Below, piece by piece: positions 1-11,258 of a DNA stretch of 64,000 nt. Location of the stretch: assembly GCA_963823675.1 (NCBI GenBank), contig CAWGMT010000008.1:1178001-1242000 (forward strand), written 5' to 3'. The notes under the pieces were generated by a model. The model ran no database searches. It saw only the letters and a program-made list of their open reading frames with translations, and had not been told where the DNA came from. Origin of the DNA: CAWGMT01 sp963823675 (GTDB lineage: Bacteria; Planctomycetota; Planctomycetia; Isosphaerales; Isosphaeraceae). Positions within the stretch are counted from its first letter, which is position 1. Every line of letters begins with the position of its first letter. The translations under genes were made by a program, and so were the position numbers.

Positions 1-896
1 CCTTTTCTACCAGCTTGGGACCCGGTGGGCGCTTTGGCTGGTTTTGAGCTCGGTTGCTCCCCATCCGAGCCGGTGGGCGCTTTGGCTGGTTTTGAACTCG
101 GTTGCTCCTCATCCGAGCCGGTGGGCGCTTTGGCTGGTTGTGGATCAGCAACCCCCTCGCTATCCGTCGCCGATCGGTGACGCAGCCGATAACTGGGTCC
201 CGTCATCCGTACGATCTCCGCGTGGTGCAGAAACCGGTCCAAGATCGCCGTAGCACTAGGCACATCGCCCAGCAGCTTCCCCCAGTCCTCCAGGGGACGG
301 TTTGAAGTCATCATCGTTGACCGCGTCTCATACCGGCGCATCACCACCTCGAAGAGGCACTCTCCCGACCGCCTGGGCAACTGCTTCATCCCCATGTCGT
401 CGATGATCAACAGTTCGGGCTTCAGGTACTTCGTCAGCATCTTGTCGTCCTGGCCCAGGACTTCATCGTGGAGGAAGTCGCGGACCAGGTCGAAGATCGA
501 TCGGTAAAGGACCGTGTATCCGGCCTTGACGGCCTGATAGCCGATCGCTTGCACAAGATGGCTCTTCCCCAGTCCTGGCGGCCCCACCCAAAGCACGTCC
601 CGGCCCTCGCGGAGGAACCGGCAGCTCGCCAGGTCGTAAACCTGCTTGCGAGGGATCGACGGGTTGAACGACCAGTCGAAATCCTCCAGCGATTTCCGCT
701 CGCGAAATTCGGCCGCTTTGAACCGTCGCTGGAACTGGCGATCGGCACGCACGGCCAGTTCGTCCTGAAGGATCAGCTCCAAAAACTCGCCGTGGCTCAG
801 GCCATGCCCGGCAGCCTCCTGCAGGCGAATCTCCAGGCTTTCCGACAGCCCAGAAAGGCGGAGTTGCTTGAGCGTTTTTCTCAAAGCTTCGTTCAT
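1..896 (-). CDS. istB: IS21-family helper ATPase IstB (C-terminus beyond window)
   Basis: Read on the minus strand from ATG at 896, the frame stays open to position 1. The protein begins MNEALRKTLKQLRLSGLSES. It contains a Walker A-like VGPPGLGKSHL at about residues 104-114 and a Walker B LLIIDDMG, followed by the SNRP sensor-like motif. This is the AAA+ transposition helper that works with the IstA transposase on target DNA. A Shine-Dalgarno AGGAG lies 8 bases upstream of the ATG. After the normal end of the ATPase (RHRSATDSEG), the frame runs without a stop through the 48-bp terminal repeats. This gives a low-complexity tail based on PAKAPTGSDEEQPSSK. The true stop is outside the window. 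Confidence 0.88.
   Translation of the reverse strand, partial: MNEALRKTLKQLRLSGLSESLEIRLQEAAGHGLSHGEFLELILQDELAVRADRQFQRRFKAAEFRERKSLEDFDWSFNPSIPRKQVYDLASCRFLREGRDVLWVGPPGLGKSHLVQAIGYQAVKAGYTVLYRSIFDLVRDFLHDEVLGQDDKMLTKYLKPELLIIDDMGMKQLPRRSGECLFEVVMRRYETRSTMMTSNRPLEDWGKLLGDVPSATAILDRFLHHAEIVRMTGPSYRLRHRSATDSEGVADPQPAKAPTGSDEEQPSSKPAKAPTGSDGEQPSSKPAKAPTGSQAGRK
21..139. repeat. 48-bp tandem repeats at the IS left end
   Basis: About 2.5 copies of a 48-bp unit starting ccggtgggcgctttggctgg occur here. The core tggctggtttt is shared with the right end of the element, so these are probably IS terminal repeats (transposase-binding sites). They are also translated in frame as the tail of IstB. Confidence 0.7.
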
Positions 897-1211
897 TGAT
901 AGATCTCCTAGTATGTGAATCCGTTGTTGCGATACTGGTTCACTCATCAAGGCATCGAGCATCTTTCGGTCTTTTCGAGCAGATCAGGGCGGCCCCGAGG
1001 TCGAGCTTGCTGAGGGAAGACAAGGTGTTTCTCAAGCGGAACAGGGAACAGAGAAGAGGGAAGGGGGTGGGGGGTTCGGGGGGCGGGAACTGGGGCCGCT
1101 GGTCCCGCCCCCCGATGCCTTCAGCCATCGGTTCCACCCGGGAAACCCCGCACCGTGTTGGCGGCGATCTGGCGAGCCCAATCGTTTGGCAGGGCCTCGG
1201 GAGAATTTGGT
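897..1211. other. istA-istB spacer
   Basis: A 315-base spacer separates the istA stop from the istB start, whereas these genes usually abut or overlap. A 91-codon minus-strand frame (940-1215) begins at an ATG overlapping the istA stop. It is proline-rich, has no recognisable domain and is probably not a gene. The only supported signal is the istB ribosome-binding site at 905-909. Confidence 0.5.
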
Positions 1212-2780
1212 TCATGGCTTGGCGTTCCGGAATTGGAATGCGTCGTGGACGAACTGGCCGTACTCGCTCATGGGACGAATCATGGGATGGTCGCTCAAGA
1301 AGGGCAGCGTTTCCTGCTTGGGCGCCTGACGCTTGGCGAGCGCTCGAATCGTGCGGAGACGATAAACGCCGTAACCGGTGGCGACCTCGCAGGCCCGCTC
1401 GATCGCCGAAATGGGATAACGGCTGGCGAGGCTCAAGAGACCCTGGAGCACCCGCACTCCCTCAACACCGCGGGCTTCGATCATGGCCGCGGCCCAAGCG
1501 GCGCTCTGCGGGCCCAGCCGGCTAGCCACCTTGCCCATGAGCCAAGCGGTGCCGCGTTCGACCCCGCTGATCTTCTCCGAGGCGATATACTGGGGTGGCG
1601 TGCTGAATCGGCCCGGCTCCTGCCTGGTGTGCACGGCGATCGGCTCCATTCGCTGGTTGTAGATCCGCACCAAGCGACCGTCCCACCGCGCCCAGACCTC
1701 CCGTGCCAGGTACTCTGGCGGCACTGCGTAATAAGCCCGCCCGATCTCGATGTGGCCGTCGGGGTGTACCGTGCGGCGCGCTTCCTGATACGACGGGAAG
1801 GAGGTCAATGGCAATGGCACCAGCGCCTTCCGCTCCACGTCGGCGAAGTGTTTGCCCACCTGGCGGCGCGTGGTGCCGTGGATCCGCGTGTCAGCCACGG
1901 TCAGCTCCCACTCCAGCAGGAAGACGTTTTCCTCCTCCAGGCTGGAAAAGCTTCGCCTCTTCAGACCGTTGTCCTGAACGTAGTCGACGCCCTTTTCGAC
2001 TTTCCCCTTGTGGCGGGGCGTATAGGGCCGCGTGGGCCAGAACACCACGCCGTAATGCTCGCCAAAGGAGCGGACCTTGGGATTGAGCTCGGGATCGAAC
2101 CAGTCGGCCTTTTTCACCGCGGCCTTGAGGTTATCCAGAACCAATCGCCGCGGTGCTCCGCCGAAGTGACGGAAGGCATTCTCGAGGCAGCGCAGGAAGT
2201 CGTCGGTGGTCTGGCGGTAGACGGCCTCGCTGTACGCCTTTCGCGAGTGAGACAGCACGATGCGGAAGACATGAGTTCTGCGGCGCTTGCCGTCCGGCCC
2301 GACAACTGGTGCGCCTGTGCCGAAGTCGACTTGAGCCTCATCACCGGGCTCGCATTCGAGGCGACGGAATGGGAGCTCACGCGTCGGTTCCAGGCGGCGG
2401 ACGAAGCGACGGATGCTGTAGTAGCTGCCGGGAAAGGCATGTTCCGCGGTCAGATCCTGGTAAATGCGCTGGGCGCTGAGGCCAGCATCGCACATGGACT
2501 GGATCAGATCTCGCCAGGGCTCGCATTCGCTCGGGCGACCGTGTCCTCGTTCGATGGTGTCTGCAACCGAGCCGAGACGTGGGACGATCGGCTCCGTCTC
2601 GGGAGGGGTCGAGCCGGGGGGCGCATTGGCTGGTTTTGGCGCCGCCCTGGCCCGCTTAACGTAGCGCGCGACGGTCTCGCGGCTGATCTCCAGCTCGCGT
2701 GCGATCCGTCGCTGGGACCAACGCCTGCGATGCAGGGACAGGATCAGGTCTATCATGGCCACTTTGAGCAGATTCGACAT
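1212..2780 (-). CDS. istA: IS21-family transposase IstA
   Basis: A 522-residue DDE transposase. Residues 1-45 form a helix-turn-helix (RRWSQRRIARELEISRETVA) for terminal-repeat binding. The integrase core follows, with acidic residues visible in AQVDFG (about 150), VLDN (about 216) and KGKVEKG (about 258). The C-terminal half contains the beta-barrel-like region (HIEIGRAYYAVPPEYL) usual for IstA. Length matches the family (about 500-520). The start is supported by AGGAG seven bases upstream. The gene appears intact, so the element may be active if its left half is complete. Confidence 0.93.
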   Translation of the reverse strand: MSNLLKVAMIDLILSLHRRRWSQRRIARELEISRETVARYVKRARAAPKPANAPPGSTPPETEPIVPRLGSVADTIERGHGRPSECEPWRDLIQSMCDAGLSAQRIYQDLTAEHAFPGSYYSIRRFVRRLEPTRELPFRRLECEPGDEAQVDFGTGAPVVGPDGKRRRTHVFRIVLSHSRKAYSEAVYRQTTDDFLRCLENAFRHFGGAPRRLVLDNLKAAVKKADWFDPELNPKVRSFGEHYGVVFWPTRPYTPRHKGKVEKGVDYVQDNGLKRRSFSSLEEENVFLLEWELTVADTRIHGTTRRQVGKHFADVERKALVPLPLTSFPSYQEARRTVHPDGHIEIGRAYYAVPPEYLAREVWARWDGRLVRIYNQRMEPIAVHTRQEPGRFSTPPQYIASEKISGVERGTAWLMGKVASRLGPQSAAWAAAMIEARGVEGVRVLQGLLSLASRYPISAIERACEVATGYGVYRLRTIRALAKRQAPKQETLPFLSDHPMIRPMSEYGQFVHDAFQFRNAKP

Positions 2781-2841
2781 GAGACGGCTCCTGGGAAATG
2801 AAGGTTCCCTTGAAGCCTACCTGCCGAAACTGCGACTCCTC

Positions 2842-2896
2842 AAAGTGGCTGGTTTTCAAGCGCCCCTCGGTGGCTGGTTTTGAGCGCCCGCTAACA
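2842..2896. repeat. IS21 right-end terminal repeats
   Basis: Two close copies of a motif around tggctggttttgagcgccc lie between the istA start and the inferred end at 2896. The same core occurs in the left-end repeats. The gap to the istA ATG also holds the istA ribosome-binding site. Confidence 0.65.
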
Positions 2897-3095
2897 CTAA
2901 ACGGCCTGGGCCTTCTGTCTCAATCCGGGCGCAGTGGGCTACACCCCGAACCGGCGTGACACGCAAGTATCATCTCTGATCGACGTGAACGAATCAACGG
3001 CGCCCCCCCGACCCGAGGGACGCGCTTCGGTCCGACGACAGCGAACTCGATCGATTCCGAGTTGCCGCCTGGATTTCGACAGGGCAACCCTCGGC

Positions 3096-3767
3096 TCAAC
3101 ACCAGGCCCCTGTCGCTTTCCATCCGCCCGTGCAGACCTGACCGCTGATGACCTCGGGGGCTTCGCAGCCGGTGATACCGCCGTAGATAAGCCATCCATC
3201 CGATTCGATGTTCCCGAAGACCCTTCGATCCAGCGTACGTCTCGGGTCGATTCTAAAGTCCCCGTCCTCCGTGTAAAGGACTCCGGAGGTAGTGAGGTCT
3301 AGGCCGCTAGCGCCCTCCCGATGCATGAACCCCATCGTGTCTGCCAGGCCGATGATCAATTCCACCGACTCGTCCACGCTGAGCGGTTGGTCCCGGATCC
3401 GTTCCTTCAAGCTCCGTCCAGCGAATGGCTCCATCAGAAGATAGGGCCGATGCTCGTGCACGCCTGCGTCCAAGACCGCCCAGAGATGGGGATGACGGAG
3501 CCGCGCCAGGAGGTGCACGACGTCCCTAAAACGGCCGTGGGCCGCATCGCCGAGCATGCAGGGGCGTGCGATGCAGAGATTCATCTGGCGGAGGGTCGTC
3601 ACCTCGACGACTGCGAAGGCGTCCGAGTGTTGTCGCGACGGACCGACGACCCTGAGGCCGCGACTGGCGCACAGCGAGGCCAGCCAGGCGGTGGAGTGAT
3701 TGCCAGGATCGGGGGCCAAGAGGTCCGGTTCCGTATCGTCCATCGCCGCCCTATGCCTCCGATCCAT
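3096..3767 (-). pseudogene. degenerate Ser/Thr kinase-like gene beside the IS
   Basis: The 223-residue frame resembles the middle of a Hanks-type kinase. HLLARLRHPHLWAVLDAGVH and RPYLLMEPFAGRSL match subdomains IV-V. The catalytic loop is degraded to HREGASGLDLTTSGVL and the DFG position reads RIDPRR; no glycine loop or VAxK lysine is visible. After CEAPEVISG (the APE position) the frame stops, but a neighbouring minus frame continues with kinase-like SDRGLVLSRGLP. This is either a pseudokinase gene with a frameshift or a decayed gene. The IS end lies only 200 bases downstream, so insertion may have removed the C-terminus. Confidence 0.5.
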
Positions 3768-4107
3768 TGCCGAGGATTAGGAGCAGGAAGTGGCGTCGGG
3801 CCACATGAGTGGTGGGGTGTTGAGAACGGGAGTCGGGGCGCGTGTCGAAGAACGGAACTGGGCTCGCTCGTGATGCTGTTATACCGGGGCGAGTCTGCCC
3901 GAACAACCGGGCCGTGAACGGTTACATTTTAGCGGAGCCATCGGAACTGGTGCGTGCCTGAGTGAATGCTGCGCCGTTACTCCGCAACCCCCGCGGGGAG
4001 AAGGAGTTACCTGCAATCAATGGAATAGATATGTCTTGGTACGAATTAAATAATGATGCCATACAAGGAGGGCAAGTCCGGCTTGCCATTCAGACTGTCC
4101 GCTATGC
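3768..4107. other. intergenic region
   Basis: No gene, RNA or strong repeat is recognisable between the kinase remnant and the PEP-CTERM gene. An AT-richer stretch occurs around 4015-4060. Confidence 0.4.
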
Positions 4108-5145
4108 TTAAATCCCTCGGTCGCCTCTGGGTAGAGGGCCGGCATCCCGCTTTTTCCGAATGGAGCGAGTTGCCAAGCGCGCAGCAGCAACCGAAGCGAT
4201 CAGCCCCCAAACGGCCAGGGTCCCTGGCTCGGGGGCGGGCGTCTCCTCGGGGCTGAGGTAATACTCCTGCATCTGGCCGGAAGAGTTGGTGCCGTACGCC
4301 ACGATATCGCCGGCGGAGTCAACGCCAACCGCGCTGACGAGCGTGATACCCAAGAGCGGGGGAATGAGCAGGTTTAGGTCCTGCATAGTACCGTTCGCGT
4401 AAAGGAAAGCGTGCTGCGCGCCGCTCGCCGTCAGCGACCAACCAACGACGTCGTTGGAATTATTGAGCGCGTTGGCGAATGCGCTTGCTCCGCCGAGCGT
4501 GCCGAGGGCCGTACCGCCGCTCGGCGTTGAAAGGTAGGGAATCCAAGTTCCCGCCGCGCCGATTGTGGAGTTTGACTGGACCTGGTAATTGTAGGCGATA
4601 ATAGAGTGGTCGTTGATGCCTGCCACCGCGCCATAGAAATTGCCGCCCATCTGCGCGGGAAGCGGGACAATCGACATGTAACCGGACGACTCTTGCCCGG
4701 CGCCATACGAACCGTCCGTGATGATATGCGGATCTGGCGTGTAGAGAAGCAATTGCGGCAGGATGCCTCCCTGCGGGAAGCCGATTCCCCCGCTGCCGGC
4801 GTATTCGCCGATATTGTTGCCGGTGACCATTTGCACCGAATAGGTATTTACGTATGAACCGTAGTCAGGGTTAGATGCGGCGGCGTTGAACCCCGAGCCA
4901 GGATGAGCATAGACGTCGAACGACCCCGCTTGAAACGCGGTCTGCTGGCTGGAGCTGAGGGCACCGAGATAATTGCCGCTGGGGTCCGTTGGGCTCTGGC
5001 CGCTCAGATAGGCGGCGCTCGGGCGCGCGGAGCCCAGGTCGGTGACCGAATACAGAGCGTCGGCGCACGCCCCTGGTGCGCAGACTGCGAGGAGCACGGC
5101 GAGCGTCCCAAAAACGAGCGGGCGGTAAATCCTACGCGGTGCCAT
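4108..5145 (-). CDS. PEP-CTERM sorted protein with HAF-type repeats
   Basis: A 345-residue exported protein. A hydrophobic signal segment (LVFGTLAVLLAVCAPGACA) lies at about residues 10-28. The middle contains repeats of the HAF kind (ALGTLGGASAFANALNNSND, then VVGWS and AQHAFLYANGTMQDLN), and an earlier weaker copy includes GAVAGINDHS. The C-terminus has the full PEP-CTERM arrangement: PEPGT, a hydrophobic helix (LAVWGLIASVAAARLA) and a basic tail (RSIRKKR). This is the target of an exosortase/archaeosortase-like enzyme for surface delivery. The substrate or role is unknown. It stands alone, with no exosortase gene in the window. Confidence 0.85.
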   Translation of the reverse strand: MAPRRIYRPLVFGTLAVLLAVCAPGACADALYSVTDLGSARPSAAYLSGQSPTDPSGNYLGALSSSQQTAFQAGSFDVYAHPGSGFNAAASNPDYGSYVNTYSVQMVTGNNIGEYAGSGGIGFPQGGILPQLLLYTPDPHIITDGSYGAGQESSGYMSIVPLPAQMGGNFYGAVAGINDHSIIAYNYQVQSNSTIGAAGTWIPYLSTPSGGTALGTLGGASAFANALNNSNDVVGWSLTASGAQHAFLYANGTMQDLNLLIPPLLGITLVSAVGVDSAGDIVAYGTNSSGQMQEYYLSPEETPAPEPGTLAVWGLIASVAAARLATRSIRKKRDAGPLPRGDRGI

Positions 5146-5574
5146 CGAAAAACCCTCGCTGGATCACGTGTTGCAGAAAAGCTGACCTCGCCAACATCGA
5201 TCTGCGATCGCCAGCCGAGCCGGCTGACGCCTACCGCGATCCCGCTCCTTCGGCCATCCACGGCACGACGTCTTAGAAAACAATCGCTAACCTGTCAAGG
5301 CGAACAAACCTTAAGAAATCGACGTCTACCACCGTGCGATTCTGTTGATGCGATGCCCGATTTGTCGAGCAGCCGTTACGCGCGCTTCGGGGCGCTGCGT
5401 GTAAGTCAGTGCGGTCTGGGACCGATCCACGGAATGCAAGTCGTTGATCGGTCCCAGCTTCGGCGGAAGTCATGCGTTGCCGCCCCAGGCACGTTGTCCC
5501 GGACCCGCCAGCCAGGCCGAATTGGGAACCAAGCTGATCGCCTATCCCGGTGCGCCGCGAGTCGAGTCACCGGG

Positions 5575-5630
5575 GAGAGGAACGCCAGGGAGAGGGTGGC
5601 CGAAGGCCGGGTGAGGGCGCCTTCTGTTCC
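5575..5630. repeat. REP-like palindromic repeat
   Basis: The segment contains agggtggccgaaggccggg, a short palindrome (ggccgaaggcc) within a purine-rich context. This kind of sequence is common as an interspersed repeat in bacterial intergenic DNA. Only one copy was noticed in this window. Confidence 0.35.
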
Positions 5631-6351
5631 GCCGCGTAACGCGCGCCATACAACACGTCCGGCGCGCCGTTGCAACCGATGCAGGTCGCGCGCTCGTGCG
5701 ATCCGTCAGGACACGCCGATGCGATATCGCCAGCACATCCTGCCGCGGCGTTGATCCGTCTGGCCGCGATTGCCGCGTGCGCAGTGAACGCCCAAAAGAA
5801 TTTCGGGAAAAAATTTAAGTCCAATAGGGACAAGATCATCCGATCGGGCTGGACCCTCAAAACGGCGCGCACGTTTTCACGAAATTCCAAAATCAGCGCA
5901 TTATAGATATAGGGAGAATAAGAAGCATAGAGAGGGTGTGCGCACCGGTTTGCTTGTGGGAGCGCCAGGTCGCGATCGCGATCCCGCCGGTTCGCAGTTG
6001 CCGGTTCTCCGTCGTCAATATGCAAACGAAGCCAATTTCGTTGAATCCATGAGCATCGTGGAAGCAGAAGATCCGATTCAAGTTACGGCAGATTCCCGCG
6101 CTCGTTCGCGACTTGACAAGCGGGGTGGCGCAGCCAGGCATGTCGAGAATTATCTGAACTGGGGCAAACGAGTTCCCTCCAGCTTTGTTGCGCTTCGTGA
6201 GCTGTTCGCGGCCGTAAGGGACATCTTTGCCGCATGATAGGCGGTCCGGCCATTTGTTTCGTGGTCGGTGCACTCTCGTCCTCCTGGGTTGCCATGATGG
6301 TCTCTTGAGAGCGAGCTTACCGAGCAGTTCCACGATCCGTCTCCCGCTTTT

Positions 6352-6695
6352 TTTCGTGTGTTTCGTGTGTTTCGTGGTTGGTCGTCTTTCCTGCTCGGGC
6401 GGTTTTTGGCGTTTGCCAACGCACACTGAGTTCGGGCTTATTCTTCCGTGTCGATCAGTGGTTTCCGTGGTTCAGAAAAATCGAGGAATTCTCAACCGCG
6501 GAAGGCGCAGCGCGGCCGAACCGCAGCCGGACGGCCAAGGAGGGAATTCGGATTTTAACCACGAAACACACGAAACACACGAAAGGGGAACAATCTGATT
6601 CGTACATGCAGATCAGATCAGGTCCGCCGCGCCCGCTTCGACCGGTCGATCAGGATGGTCTGATCTTTCGTGTGTTTCGTGCGTTTCGTGGTTAA
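6352..6695. repeat. three cacgaaacacacgaaa repeats in inverted orientation
   Basis: Copies lie at 6352-6379 (reverse), 6557-6584 (forward) and 6666-6695 (reverse). Each is built from a direct array of cacgaaaca units and ends in aacc, so neighbouring copies can pair as long hairpins. Translated, they give NHETHETHE or TTKHTKHTK peptides, which I recognise as artefacts of a widespread intergenic repeat and not proteins. Confidence 0.65.
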
Positions 6696-7256
6696 TCTGA
6701 TTGCGTCTGCGGTGCAACCCCTCTATTCTTCGCTGTAGGTCCGTGTGTTGGGTGCTTGAACTCCCCCTATACCTGAACGGGTACCGCGTGCCCTGGGGCC
6801 TAGTTGCCGGCTATGCGTCGTCAACGAAACGGAGTTGATGACGCAGACAGCGAGGGGTTACGCGGTCGACCCGTTCTTGGTCGCCCGGACCGCCTCCGCT
6901 GGAACAGATGTCTGCGGCGCAGGAACGTGAGACATCTCGATCGATGATGAGTCGCGCCGAGGCGTTTCAACAGCCCGATTCGCGGGGCTCGAAAGGTGCT
7001 GGAATCGGCCGAATTTGACGACACAAGAACCAATGGACAAGCAACTTATGACGAGCACCCACGCCGCCGCCGATCTCCAAGGGATTTCGTTGGCGAACCT
7101 TGCGAGATGGAACGGGGACCCTTCCAAAACGTCTCAGATTGTCTCATTTTTTCTCATCGAGAATCGCTTATCGATCGCGTCGCGGGCGGCGAGGGGGTTG
7201 GGAACCCCCGCCGAAAACGGCAATGTTCTCGCACGAAACGGGAGCGACACGTCGGC

Positions 7257-7286
7257 TTGACAGCCATCCGGAATTCGCTGGATAAT
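7257..7286 (+). promoter_or_regulatory. candidate sigma-70-type promoter of metH
   Basis: A perfect TTGACA hexamer at 7257-7262 is followed after 18 bases by GATAAT at 7281-7286 (one mismatch to TATAAT). Transcription would start near 7293, which is the metH ATG. There is no convincing Shine-Dalgarno sequence in front of that ATG, so a leaderless transcript is possible. Inference from sequence only. Confidence 0.45.
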
Positions 7287-7292
7287 CTTATA

Positions 7293-11009
<3,717 letters not shown>

Positions 11010-11030
11010 GTGCTGTAGGAAAGGAATGTA

Positions 11031-11212
11031 TCCGAGGCGGGCAGAGACGCCCGCCCCGCTGTGAGACTATGTGTTATTCAGTGGGGCGGGCCTCCGCGCC
11101 CGCGGACTGGCCCCGGAAGTTTCCGAGGCGGGCAGGGACGCCCGCCCCACTTTGAGACGATGTGTTATTCAGTGGGTGGGCCTCCGTGCCTGCGGTCTTG
11201 TCGCGTGCAACT
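11031..11212. repeat. 91-bp tandem duplication with GC hairpins after metH
   Basis: Two copies start at 11031 and 11122 with tccgaggcgggca. Each contains a hairpin (ggcgggc, six-base loop, gcccgcc) and gtgttattcagtgggg. The copies differ at several sites. The hairpin could help end metH transcription, but no T-run follows it. The region lies between metH and the permease gene. Confidence 0.7.
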
Positions 11213-11258
11213 TCCGTGTCAATGCACCTCCAGTCCGCCGCACAGTGAGGAGTGACGC

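Larger units (their letters stand above)
1..2896 (-). mobile_element. IS21-family insertion sequence, left end outside the window
   Basis: The element carries istA (1212-2780) and istB (896 leftward), both on the minus strand, in the usual IS21 order. The right end is inferred at 2896, where the reverse complement reads TGTTAGCGGGCGCTCAAAAC and so begins with the TG typical of IS21-family ends. A short motif (tggctggtttt) recurs near both ends, as expected for the multiple transposase-binding repeats of this family. The left terminus, and therefore the target duplication, is not visible. Flanking DNA on the right is a degraded kinase gene. Confidence 0.85.
5146..7256. other. 2.1-kb gene-poor region with dispersed repeats
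   Basis: No frame in this stretch has recognisable protein features; those present are arginine-rich or repeat-derived. It holds a REP-like sequence near 5575-5630 (ggtggccgaaggccgggtga) and three copies of a cacgaaacacacgaaa repeat at 6352-6695. It may be a graveyard of mobile or decayed sequence. Confidence 0.5.

Noticed and set aside
940..1215. Small passenger gene between istA and istB with ATGA overlap
   Set aside because: Proline-rich without recognisable family, and such overlaps arise by chance; kept only as a note on the spacer.
1155..2801. Plus-strand 548-codon frame across istA
   Set aside because: It is the antisense of the intact IstA gene, whose DDE motifs and ribosome-binding site are clear.
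5567..6426. Minus-strand frames of 152 and 177 codons
   Set aside because: Basic, low-complexity products that include repeat-derived TTKHTKHTK; no domain or coding pattern.
6996..7256. Cobalamin or SAH riboswitch upstream of metH
   Set aside because: No B12-box or SAH-riboswitch core could be recognised, and the promoter-like sequence next to the ATG leaves no room for a leader.
6996..7292. N-terminal extension of metH to 6996
   Set aside because: The extension is unlike MetH, contains the promoter-like sequence, and ATG 7293 gives the normal family N-terminus and length.
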